NCBI GenBank assembly: GCA_019237415.1
Contig: JAFAHD010000083.1
Location: 1-32,702, forward strand
Reading direction: 5' to 3'
Length of the DNA stretch: 32,702 bases
From: Vulcanimicrobiota bacterium
GTDB taxonomy: Bacteria; Vulcanimicrobiota; Vulcanimicrobiia; Eremiobacterales; Eremiobacteraceae
Below, one piece after another: positions 9,617 to 18,231 of this stretch. The notes beneath the pieces were generated by a model. That model was not told where the DNA came from and ran no database searches. It saw nothing but the letters and a program-made list of their open reading frames with translations. The position numbers and the translations under genes are program-made. Position 1 is the stretch's first letter, and the number at the start of each line of letters is the position of its first letter.

Positions 9617-10135
9617 CTAGCGCACGATCTCGCGCACGTGCATCTCGACGCGCCGGTCGAAGCCGTGCGGCGAGCAGCGCGCGCACGACACGCGCCCGCC
9701 TGGCCGGCATTTGCGCATGATGCTGATCCTGCAGCGCGGGCATTCGAGCACGTAGCGGCGGCGGCTGCGCCGGCGCGCGACCGGCAGGTCGTGGTAGATG
9801 CTGCGCAGACCCACTTCGCGCATCTTGGTCTTGAACTCCGGGCCGTGCCCGCTGGGCAAGCCCGATTGATGCAGCCAGGCGTGCACCATCTCGTGCAGCA
9901 GGGTGTCTTCGACGTGATCGGGGTTGCGCTCGAGCAGCAGCGACGAGAGCTCGATGAGCGCCGGACGGTAGGTGATGCGGCCGCTGACCGTGCTCAACCG
10001 CGGGTTGTATTCGATGCGGTGTGCACGCAGCGCGCCTTTGAAGTGCTCGAGGTTGAGCCGCGCGAAAAGCAGTTGCAGATCTGCCGTCGACGGCAGCGGC
10101 GCCGGCGCTTCGCGCACGGCCAATGCGAATGACAC
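9617..10135 (-). CDS. SprT-like zinc metallopeptidase-family protein
   Basis: LLHEMVHAW (HExxH), LARLNLEHF-type N-terminus, C-terminal zinc-ribbon-like YVLECPRCR...VSCARCSPH. Confidence 0.87.
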   Translation of the reverse strand: MSFALAVREAPAPLPSTADLQLLFARLNLEHFKGALRAHRIEYNPRLSTVSGRITYRPALIELSSLLLERNPDHVEDTLLHEMVHAWLHQSGLPSGHGPEFKTKMREVGLRSIYHDLPVARRRSRRRYVLECPRCRISIMRKCRPGGRVSCARCSPHGFDRRVEMHVREIVR

Positions 10136-10177
10136 TACGGGGCCTTCCCCTTCGCGCTTGCGCTGAGGCTCCCTCTT

Positions 10178-10197
10178 GCGCGTTCAAAAGAACGCGC
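10178..10197. promoter_or_regulatory. Perfect inverted repeat in the sprT/M55 divergent intergenic region
   Basis: GCGCGTTC-AAAA-GAACGCGC. Confidence 0.5.
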
Positions 10198-10223
10198 TCC
10201 TACGGTGTCTAAAGGTGCGCCGC

Positions 10224-11054
10224 ATGAAGCTCTACATCTCGGCTGATATGGAGGGCGTCGCCGGCATCACGTCCGTCGAACAGACCAATCCGGTCGGCCA
10301 GCCGGAGTACGCGCGCTCGTGCGAGCTGATGACCGCAGAAGTCAACGCGGCGTGCGAAGCTGCGCTTTCCGCGGGCGCGAAAGAGATCGTCGTCAACGAC
10401 TCGCACTGGAACATGCGAAACATCATCCACGAGCAGCTCCCGCCCAGCATACGACTCATCCGCGGAAGCCCAAAACCGCTTTCGATGAATCAGGGGATCG
10501 ACCCATCGTTCGCTGCGGCGGCGTATATCGGGTACCACGCCGGAATCGGCACCCAAGACGCGGTGCTCGACCACACCTACACGGGCGGAGATATCTACGA
10601 GGTGCACATCAACGGCCAGCCGTGCAGCGAGGCGCGCATCAACGCAGCGGTCGCCGGCGCCTTCGGCGTGCCCGTCGTGTTCATCTCGGGGGATCAATCC
10701 GCGTGCCAGGACGCGCGCTCGTTCCTGCCGTGGATCGAGGCGGTGGAGGTCAAGCGCGCGATCGGACGTTACGCTGCCGATTCGCTGTCTCCGCGCGAGG
10801 CCCGTGCGGTGATAGGCGCCGGCATCAAGCGCGCGCTCGCAGAGTCAAAAGTGCGCGGCGCCCAGCCCTACCGCTTCGAAAGCCCGATCACGCTCGATAT
10901 CCGTTTCACGTCGACCGCAAAGGCCGATATGGCGGCGTTGCTGCCGGGGACCGAGCGCATCGGCGGGCGCTACATCCGCTACGCACACGACGACTTTCTC
11001 ACGGTTTTTCGGGCGTTCCGCGCGCTCATGACGCTCGGAGGTTCGGTCGAATAG
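10224..11054 (+). CDS. M55-family (DppA-like) D-aminopeptidase
   Basis: MKLYISADMEGVAGITSVEQTNP, VVNDSHWNMRNI, YIGYHAGIGTQDAVLDHTYTG. Confidence 0.9.
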   Translation: MKLYISADMEGVAGITSVEQTNPVGQPEYARSCELMTAEVNAACEAALSAGAKEIVVNDSHWNMRNIIHEQLPPSIRLIRGSPKPLSMNQGIDPSFAAAAYIGYHAGIGTQDAVLDHTYTGGDIYEVHINGQPCSEARINAAVAGAFGVPVVFISGDQSACQDARSFLPWIEAVEVKRAIGRYAADSLSPREARAVIGAGIKRALAESKVRGAQPYRFESPITLDIRFTSTAKADMAALLPGTERIGGRYIRYAHDDFLTVFRAFRALMTLGGSVE

Positions 11055-11084
11055 CATCTTCCCTCAGCCGGCCTTGTAACAAAT

Positions 11085-11200
11085 CTGGGGGGTGCCCAGT
11101 CTGTCTAGTAGCCGGGTGACGCTCGTGCGGTCCCCCAAGGATAAGGCGCACCCGGCACCATGAACCGATAGAGGCGCGGGCCACAGCTTGGCCCGCGCCT
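11085..11200 (+). ncRNA. Candidate structured non-coding segment (class unknown; may be the M55 gene 3' UTR)
   Basis: CTGGG/CCCAG hairpin 11085-11099; GCCGGGTG-(A)-CGC paired with GCG-CACCCGGC at 11111-11156; then the perfect 11-bp hairpin 11172-11200. No ORF. Confidence 0.3.
11172..11200. terminator. Strong, probably bidirectional terminator-like hairpin
   Basis: AGGCGCGGGCC-acagctt-GGCCCGCGCCT, perfect 11-bp stem, followed on + by acgcgtgTCTTTT; lies between convergent genes. Confidence 0.75.
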
Positions 11201-11223
11201 ACGCGTGTCTTTTGGCGATTATC

Positions 11224-12147
11224 CTACGCGCTGACTTCGGCGTCGGGCTGCGACGCGTGCTCTGCTTCGGTATCAGCGGACGCGTCGGACGCGTCCCCCT
11301 CGGCATCGGCGGCGACTGGCTCTTCGGGTTCCTTCGTTTCAGAGGCCTTCGTTTCAGACAGCTTCGCTTCGGCGGCCTTGGGTTTCGCGTGCTGGGTATG
11401 CGCCGGGTGCGACCCCTCAGGCGCCGGTTCCCAATCGTAGTCCGATCCGACCAATCCTTCGGGCTTGAAGTCGTTCGCATGCAGCCAATCGAGCGCGAGA
11501 TGATAGTGGCGCTTGGTGCGATAGCCGAGCCAGCGGCGGCGCAGCGTGTCATCCTCATCGACCGCCTCACGGAAGCGCCGGAACGCACCCTTGCCGGAGA
11601 TCGCCGAACGCAGCCGGCCGGCGACATTGATGTCTTCGACCAAGCCGATGAAGTCGGACATGATCCCGTAGCGCACCTCGGTCGTCACCGGCATGATCTT
11701 CTTCATATCCGCGTTGGCGTCGGCCTCGGCGATGCGCGCATTCTCCTGGTCGCCCAGATTATGCATGAAATGTTCGACGGCGTTCGACTTCGTGTTGAAA
11801 TATGCAACGCTGTCGACGTCGCCGCCGGTGAGCGCCGTGCCCAGCTCATCGAGCAACTGATTGCGCTTGATCGGTCCGGGCCGCACGACGCGCGCCGGCG
11901 CGCGTGGCGCGGTCGCGACGTGCGCCTCGATGCCGAGCGCCTTGCGGATGTCGGCCGGATCGACCGACGGAAGTCCAAGATTCGCAAGCCGGACATGATG
12001 GCCGGCAAGCTCGATCAGAAGGTCGTCGAGTTTGCGTCGCGCCTCGGGGTCGGCGGTTGCGTCGGAGGGTGCGATGCCGCCAAGATCGGGCAGCGGCCTG
12101 CGGATCCATTCTGCGGTGACGTGTGCGTTGTCGGCGTGGTCCTTCAT
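11224..12147 (-). CDS. UPF0158-like protein with unusual N-terminal region and acidic low-complexity tail
   Basis: Central GKGAFRRFREAVDEDDTLRRRWLGYRTKRHYHLALDWLHANDF resembles UPF0158; tail KPKAAEAKLSETKASETKEPEEPVAADAEGDASDASADTEAEHA. Confidence 0.6.
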   Translation of the reverse strand: MKDHADNAHVTAEWIRRPLPDLGGIAPSDATADPEARRKLDDLLIELAGHHVRLANLGLPSVDPADIRKALGIEAHVATAPRAPARVVRPGPIKRNQLLDELGTALTGGDVDSVAYFNTKSNAVEHFMHNLGDQENARIAEADANADMKKIMPVTTEVRYGIMSDFIGLVEDINVAGRLRSAISGKGAFRRFREAVDEDDTLRRRWLGYRTKRHYHLALDWLHANDFKPEGLVGSDYDWEPAPEGSHPAHTQHAKPKAAEAKLSETKASETKEPEEPVAADAEGDASDASADTEAEHASQPDAEVSA

Positions 12148-12200
12148 CGATGATGTCCTGTCTTTCCCGCCCGTGGGAGTCGTGCGTTGCCCCTCGGGAG

Positions 12201-13601
12201 TTATGTCTTTGCGCTCAGCGGCCGACCCAGACCTTCGGCGATTTCGAGCACGTCGCCCTCGCTCAGCCCGAGGCCGTTGATGCCCGCATAGTATTGGTTG
12301 ATCGTGTCGTACGTGCGCCCGGTCAACGCGCGCTCTTCGCGCACGCGTTTCACCTCATCCAGCACGCGCTTGGCCAGCGCCGCATCGACGGTCACGCCTG
12401 CCTTGGCCAGCTTCGCCTCGTTCTTCTTGAGCGCGGCTTCGACCACCGACAAGCCGCTGTGCTTGCCGTAGATGAAATGCATATGCCCGCCGACGAGCTC
12501 GGCGGGAACGGCTTCGTACATGCGACGGTCGATCAGCATCGCGTGGGTGTGGATGCCCGATTCATGTGCGAACACGTTGGCTCCGATGATCGGCTCATGC
12601 GCTTGGATTGGATACCCAGAGACCGACTCCATGAAACGCGCGAGCTCCCATAGCTTGTTGTACTTGAAGCCGGGGATGTCGACGCCGTAGAGCACTTTGA
12701 GCGCGGTGACCACTTGGTGCAGCGGCACGTTGCCGGCCCGTTCGCCGTACCCGTTCGCGGTGACGGTGAACGCCTTGAAGCCGCACGCCAGCGACGTGAT
12801 GCAGTTGATCGTGCCCAACCCGTAATCGTTGTGGAAATGGTTGAGCAGCGTGACGTCCTTGGGCATCGCCTCGACGATGCGCGTCGAAAACCAGCGCGTC
12901 GCCTCCGGCGTGAGGCAACCGACGGTGTCCGGCCAGGACGGCCGCGTCGCGCCGGCCTCCAGCCCCGCTTTGAACAGCTCGATGAAATAGTCGACATCGC
13001 CGCGGCTGCCATCCTCGCCCCCGAATTCGACCCGTTCGACGCCGTGCTGGCGAGCGTAGCGGATGGCATCGCATTGCATGCGGATGTTGGCGGCGCGATA
13101 AAACGACAGCGGTTGGTCGAGCCACTCCGACTCGGGCTTGCTTTCGCGCGCCAACAGCGACTTGCCGATCTTGTATTTCATGTGCAGATCGCTGCCCGAG
13201 GTGAACACGAAGAACGTCACCGCGCTCGGCGCGACGCCGATCTCCTCGAGCGCGCTTAAGGTCGCGTCGATGTCCTTGCTCGTGCTGCGGCACATGACGA
13301 CGACGTCGAGATCGGCGCGGATCTCGCCCTTGCGCTTGCCATCCATGATGAGTTGGAGCGAGCGGCGCTCGTCGAGCGACACAGCGGGGAAACCGACGTC
13401 CATGATGTGCACGCCGATGTCGGACAGCCGCCGGCACATCTCGTACTTGGTCTCGGGCGTGTAGGCGATGCCGCACATCTGCTCGCCGTCGCGCAGCGAG
13501 GTGTCGTAGATGCGCAGTTCGTCGGACTTGGGGAATTTCACGTCGCGCGTGAACTCGCGCGGATCGCGGATGAGCTGCTCGATCGGCTCGCGGAATTCCA
13601 C
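12201..13601 (-). CDS. DRE-TIM metallolyase-superfamily acyltransferase (2-isopropylmalate/homocitrate synthase-like)
   Basis: YDTSLRDGEQ, VEFGGEDGSRGDVDY, LLNHFHNDYGLGTINC, TANGYGERAGNVPL, NVFAHESGIHTHAML; no obvious long LeuA C-terminal regulatory domain. Confidence 0.85.
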   Translation of the reverse strand: MEFREPIEQLIRDPREFTRDVKFPKSDELRIYDTSLRDGEQMCGIAYTPETKYEMCRRLSDIGVHIMDVGFPAVSLDERRSLQLIMDGKRKGEIRADLDVVVMCRSTSKDIDATLSALEEIGVAPSAVTFFVFTSGSDLHMKYKIGKSLLARESKPESEWLDQPLSFYRAANIRMQCDAIRYARQHGVERVEFGGEDGSRGDVDYFIELFKAGLEAGATRPSWPDTVGCLTPEATRWFSTRIVEAMPKDVTLLNHFHNDYGLGTINCITSLACGFKAFTVTANGYGERAGNVPLHQVVTALKVLYGVDIPGFKYNKLWELARFMESVSGYPIQAHEPIIGANVFAHESGIHTHAMLIDRRMYEAVPAELVGGHMHFIYGKHSGLSVVEAALKKNEAKLAKAGVTVDAALAKRVLDEVKRVREERALTGRTYDTINQYYAGINGLGLSEGDVLEIAEGLGRPLSAKT

Positions 13602-13649
13602 TCGTCGCTCCTTCTCGCGCGGCCGAGGGGCGCTCGACCGTTCGCCCGC

Positions 13650-14114
13650 TTAAGGTTCGACGACTATCTCCCCACGCATTCCGGCAGAATAATGAAAGAA
13701 GCAGCCATACAGGAACGTGCCCGCAGCCGAGGCCGTCATCGGCGCAGAATGCGCGCCCGGCGCAAGATCGCCGGTGCTCCACGCTTGACCGCCGATGCTG
13801 CCGCTTTGCGTCAGCGCGGCTTGAGTCCAACGCGGTTCGCTAAAGCGTGCCGACGGCAAGCCCGTCGCTGTATGATGCGCGACCGGATCCGCGTTCACGA
13901 AGACAACGGCATCCCCGACATGCACGTGCACGACTGCCGGTGCGACGCCGACCGAATCGCCTGCGTCAAGGTGCGTGACGGTTTGATATCGATCGAGACT
14001 CAGCGTGACGACCGTCGGCGAGTTCGCGGCCCGCGCCGCCGCTCCGGCCGACACGACCAAACTGAGCGCGGCAGCCAGCGCGGCAAGGCCGCTCTTCGAG
14101 ATCGTGCTCGTCAT
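13650..14114 (-). CDS. Secreted plastocyanin-like cupredoxin
   Basis: Signal peptide, VHVHVGDAVVFVNADPVAHHTATG, YGCFFHYSAGMRGEIVV (C-x2-H-x4-M type-1 copper pattern). Start trimmed to ATG 14114. Confidence 0.85.
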   Translation of the reverse strand: MTSTISKSGLAALAAALSLVVSAGAAARAANSPTVVTLSLDRYQTVTHLDAGDSVGVAPAVVHVHVGDAVVFVNADPVAHHTATGLPSARFSEPRWTQAALTQSGSIGGQAWSTGDLAPGAHSAPMTASAAGTFLYGCFFHYSAGMRGEIVVEP

Positions 14115-14234
14115 GTGTGTCCTCGCTGACCCTGGCGCTGTCATCCGACTCACAGTTGGCTCCTTCCCCAAGAGAACGAGGGCCGATGGCGCATTAGTTA
14201 TGGCTGGTAACAGGCAGCGTGCTTGAGAGGTCCT

Positions 14235-15596
14235 ATGTCTGTGAGCCGATCGCGCCGTCCGCACTTCGCGGTAGTTCGCGGGCCCTTCGCGGAGCCCCGC
14301 GTGAGTTTCTGGTCGCTCGAATTGCCGCCGGAAGCTGGCGCACGCGCCGTTGCCGCCCTGGCGGTGACGGGCCTCGTCTGGGCAGTCTTGGCGGCGTGGC
14401 ACGCACCCGTCGCCCTTGCCGCGCTTGTCGCATGCGCGGTCGTGCTCGAACTTTTCGCCGGTGACATCCTGCGCGCCGGCGGCCGCGTCATCAGCCCTTC
14501 GCTGACGATCGTCGTCGCCGCATTCGCGCTCTACGGCACGCCTGCCGCGGTGCTCGTCGGTTTTGCCCGCGGCGGCGCTCGGCTGCTCTCCTCTCGTGCG
14601 CTCTCCAGCGCCGACGGCGCGTTCATCCTGGCCGGGTCGGTTTTCGGACCGATGTTGGGCGGCGTCGTCGCGACGCTCGCGAGCGCCTTCGGCGTTGCGA
14701 CGCCGCTCGCCGCGGCGTTCTACGCGGTGACCGCGTTCGGAGCCGAGGTCTTGGCGCCGGCCGCGTGCATGCGCAGCATAGGCCCGCCCTCGCTCGCACT
14801 GGCCGGCGATGGGATCGCCGGTTGGGCGCTGGCCGCATTCGGCGCGCTGACTGCGCTCGGGTACTTGCTCGCGCGCGATATCACGGTTGGCGACTGGCGC
14901 GCGCTTGGTTATTTCGTCGTGCCGCTAATCGTCGTGCGCATCTCGTATTCGGCCTTGCGCGCGCGATCCGAACGCTACTTGACCGCGCTCGAGCGCGAGA
15001 ACGTCGACTTCTTCGACAAGATCGGCAAGCTCGACCGCATCAATGGCGACCTCATCGAGGCGCTGGCATTCGCGGTCGACTACCGCGACGGCATTGACAG
15101 CGGACGTTCGCGCCGGACCGCGCAGGTGGCGACGTCGATGGGCCAAACGCTTGGCTACGCATCGACCGAGCTCGAGACGTTGCGGCGCGGCGCGCTGCTG
15201 CACGACGTCGGCATGCTCGCCATGCCGGGCCAACGGACGCCGCGGCACGTGGAGGTCGGCACGCGTTTGGTCGCGCGGTGGCGCGACTACGCCCAAGTGG
15301 CGGAGATCGTCGAGCAGCATTGCGAATTGCTGGACGGTTCTGGGTACCCGCACGGTTTGCGCGCCGACGCCATCGGCATGCCCGCACGAATCGTCGGCCT
15401 TGCGACCAAGTACGTCGACTTGACCACGCCGCGGCCGCTGGGCGCCGGCATGTCGCACGATGAAGCGCTCGACGAGATCCGCACCATGACGCCGGACAAG
15501 TACGACCCAATGGTCGTGCAGGCGCTCGAGGCCGTGAGCACGCCTGCGTCCGCCGATGTCCTTCCGCTGATCCGCCGCGAAAAACGCGCGCGCTAG
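14235..15596 (+). CDS. Multi-TM membrane protein with C-terminal HD-GYP-like domain, possibly degenerate
   Basis: N-terminal hydrophobic multi-TM region; ALLHDVGMLAM, ELLDGSGYPHGLRADAIGMPARIVGLATKYVDLTTPRPL. GAGAGG upstream of ATG 14235. Confidence 0.82.
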   Translation: MSVSRSRRPHFAVVRGPFAEPRVSFWSLELPPEAGARAVAALAVTGLVWAVLAAWHAPVALAALVACAVVLELFAGDILRAGGRVISPSLTIVVAAFALYGTPAAVLVGFARGGARLLSSRALSSADGAFILAGSVFGPMLGGVVATLASAFGVATPLAAAFYAVTAFGAEVLAPAACMRSIGPPSLALAGDGIAGWALAAFGALTALGYLLARDITVGDWRALGYFVVPLIVVRISYSALRARSERYLTALERENVDFFDKIGKLDRINGDLIEALAFAVDYRDGIDSGRSRRTAQVATSMGQTLGYASTELETLRRGALLHDVGMLAMPGQRTPRHVEVGTRLVARWRDYAQVAEIVEQHCELLDGSGYPHGLRADAIGMPARIVGLATKYVDLTTPRPLGAGMSHDEALDEIRTMTPDKYDPMVVQALEAVSTPASADVLPLIRREKRAR

Positions 15597-15603
15597 AAGT
15601 TCG

Positions 15604-16953
15604 TCACTCCGCGAGCGGCAGGCTTAAGGTGACCTTCGTGCCTTTGCCGGGCTCGCTCCACAGCTCGGCGTCGCCGCCCATGCGCTCCATGGCTTTCTTC
15701 ACGATCGCCAAGCCGAGTCCGGAGCCCATGACGCCGCCGCGCTGCTCGCCACGATAAAAACGTTCGAAGGCGTGCGCTTTCTCGTCCGCAGCCATGCCCG
15801 GACCGTTGTCGGTCACGGCGATCAACGCGCGCCCGTCGTCGCGCTGGGCTGAGACGACGACGTCGGCGCCCGGCGCGTGCTTGGCGGCGTTTTCGATAAG
15901 GTTGCGAACGGCGTCGCGCAACTCGTCGGCATGCGCCTGCACCTGCAGGCTGTCCGGGGCGTCGAGGCGCAGGCCGGCGCCGTTGAGCAGCGTGCGCGAG
16001 GCTTCAGCGGCATCGCGCGCGACGCGCGATGCGTCCACGGTCTCGAGCGCGGACGGCGCTTGGCTATCCAAACGCTGCAGCGCCAGCAGCTTGTCGATGA
16101 GCCGGCGCATGCGCTCGCATTCGTCCGCGATCGTGCTCAAGATGTCGTTGGCGACACGCGTCTCGGAGATCGCACCGCGGCGCAACACGGAGACGTAGCC
16201 GGAGATCACGGTCAGCGGCGTGCGCAATTCGTGCCCTGCGTCGGACGAGAACTGGCGCATGCTCTCTTCCTGCTTGCGGCGTTCTTCGAATGCGGCGCCG
16301 ACCTGCTCGACCGCAGAGTTATATGCCGTCGCCAACGCCGCCAATTCGCTCGGCGCGCCTGGCACGACCGCGCGGCGCGAAAAATCGCCGCGCGCGAGGC
16401 TCTCGAGCGCGGTGGTGACTTCTTTGATGGGCGACAGCGCCTGCGTGGCGAGCACGCGGCCTGCGAGCGAGGCGACGATCAGCGATATGATGAGCACGAT
16501 GGCGACGGTGAGCCAATATGGCCCAAGGTTGAAAAGGAAGAAATCGAATGTCGGCTTGAGCGTGATGTAGCCGCCCGGATAGGGCTGGAAGTGCAGCGGC
16601 CCGCGGTCGGGCGACATCACCCCTTGCTTGACGCCGGCGTATTCCGCGCCGGCTTCCGCTTGGTCGGGATCGCCTGCCAAGAAATGCCCCTCATTGTCGA
16701 ACACCGCGCCGCGCAGACCGAGGCTTTCGATATCGTTCGCGATCGCGGGCGCAAGCAAGCGCAACGCGGTCTCGCTCGAGCCGAGCGCAGTGCCGAGCAC
16801 GCGGACGTCCGCCGCCGGCGCCATCAGCATGATATGCGTCTCGTGGTCGAGCATGCGCATGAGCGTGATCGACGAGACCACGATCACAAACCCGAGCAGC
16901 CCGACGAAGACGAGCGCGTACCAGGCGGTAAGGCGCGACGCGAGCGTTCTCAC
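15604..16953 (-). CDS. Sensor histidine kinase
   Basis: Two TM segments, HAMP-like region, SSDAGHELRTPLTVISGYVSVL, N-box NLIENAAKHAPG, DNGPGM, GSGLGLAIVKK. Confidence 0.95.
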   Translation of the reverse strand: MRTLASRLTAWYALVFVGLLGFVIVVSSITLMRMLDHETHIMLMAPAADVRVLGTALGSSETALRLLAPAIANDIESLGLRGAVFDNEGHFLAGDPDQAEAGAEYAGVKQGVMSPDRGPLHFQPYPGGYITLKPTFDFFLFNLGPYWLTVAIVLIISLIVASLAGRVLATQALSPIKEVTTALESLARGDFSRRAVVPGAPSELAALATAYNSAVEQVGAAFEERRKQEESMRQFSSDAGHELRTPLTVISGYVSVLRRGAISETRVANDILSTIADECERMRRLIDKLLALQRLDSQAPSALETVDASRVARDAAEASRTLLNGAGLRLDAPDSLQVQAHADELRDAVRNLIENAAKHAPGADVVVSAQRDDGRALIAVTDNGPGMAADEKAHAFERFYRGEQRGGVMGSGLGLAIVKKAMERMGGDAELWSEPGKGTKVTLSLPLAE

Positions 16954-17639
16954 GGCAAGTCGTCTTCTCGCAGCGCGTAACCGACTCCGCGCACGGTGTG
17001 GATCAGGCGGCGCGCCGCGCCGCCGTCGATCTTCGCGCGCAGATACGAGATGTACGTCTCGACGATGCCCACTTCGCCTTCGAAGTCATGGCCCCACACC
17101 TGTTCGAGCAGCTGTTCCTTGGTGAGCACGCGCCGCGGCACTCGGATCAGCGCGACCAACAGATCGAATTCGCGCGGCGTGAGCCCGATCCGCCGACCCG
17201 CCCTCGTCACTTCGTGCGTCTCCACGTTCACGACGAGATCGTCATAGCGCAATTCGGTGCCGGTCACCAGCTTCGGGCGGCGCAACGCGGCGCTCAGGCG
17301 CGCAAGCAGCTCCTCGAAAGCGAACGGTTTGGCGAGGTAGTCGTCCGCGCCGCGGTCGAGCGCCACGACCTTGTCGGGCACGTCGCCTTTGGCGGTGAGC
17401 ATGATGATGGGCGCCTCGGTCTTCTTGCGCAGCATCGGCAACAGCGTGAAGCCGTCGATCTTGGGAAGCATGACATCCAAGATGATGATGTCCGGCTCCC
17501 ATTGACCGACTAAATCGAGCGCCTGCGCACCATCCGAGGCCGAACGCACCGCGTAGCCTTCGCGCGCCAACCCTAGCTCGAGCATCTCCCGGACGTGCCG
17601 CTCGTCGTCGACGACGGCCACTTTTGGCGTGGTTTTCAT
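16950..17639 (-). CDS. OmpR/PhoB-family response regulator
   Basis: VAVVDDERHVREML, DIIILDVMLPKIDGF, MLTAKGD, DDYLAKPF, C-terminal winged helix; stop overlaps the kinase start. Confidence 0.95.
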   Translation of the reverse strand: MKTTPKVAVVDDERHVREMLELGLAREGYAVRSASDGAQALDLVGQWEPDIIILDVMLPKIDGFTLLPMLRKKTEAPIIMLTAKGDVPDKVVALDRGADDYLAKPFAFEELLARLSAALRRPKLVTGTELRYDDLVVNVETHEVTRAGRRIGLTPREFDLLVALIRVPRRVLTKEQLLEQVWGHDFEGEVGIVETYISYLRAKIDGGAARRLIHTVRGVGYALREDDLP

Positions 17640-17649
17640 GACCTTTAGA

Positions 17650-18231
17650 CTACCGAGTTTTTCTGGGAATGGTCTGCGATGCCTCGTGCGTCACGGGTAT
17701 GAGGTCGGGATACCAATCGGCGAACGCGCGACGGCGCCCGGCGGCCTTCGGACGCGCCGCCGAATCGAAGACGGCCAATTCTTCCCCGAGCCAACTCGTC
17801 TTCGTGCATTCGGCGGCCGAGCGGCATGCGATGCCGGGCATGCCGACGTCATACACCGCTGCGCCGATCGGCTGGCAGCGCTGCCAACCGACATCATATG
17901 GATAATCGGCCGGAAGGCCAGCCGCCGCGACCCCTTCCGCACTGACGATATCAGCGTACCGCACGAGCGATACGTCAAAACGCTGCAGCTGCGGCCGGCG
18001 TTCGGGCCGCAGCGAGAACAGCCCGATCGCCCTGCCTGTGTGCTGGTTGCGCGCGTTGGCCGCCGCGACTTCTATCGTCGCGCACAGGTACAGCGCGCCG
18101 AACCGGCCGCGCGGATTCCAACGCGCGCCGTTCGCCTTCGCGTAGGCCGTGTCCGAACAGTCATGCCATTCGGGCTTGCAGACGCGATAGTACGCGCCGG
18201 ACCGGCGCGCGCCGATGAATGCGCGCGCCAT
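17650..18231 (-). CDS. RES-domain protein (probable type II toxin)
   Basis: GAYYRVCKPEW...GARWNPRGRFGALYLCATIEVAAANARNQ...GMPGIACRSAAE resembles RES; abuts the upstream HTH gene (TAG|ATG). Confidence 0.78.
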   Translation of the reverse strand: MARAFIGARRSGAYYRVCKPEWHDCSDTAYAKANGARWNPRGRFGALYLCATIEVAAANARNQHTGRAIGLFSLRPERRPQLQRFDVSLVRYADIVSAEGVAAAGLPADYPYDVGWQRCQPIGAAVYDVGMPGIACRSAAECTKTSWLGEELAVFDSAARPKAAGRRRAFADWYPDLIPVTHEASQTIPRKTR

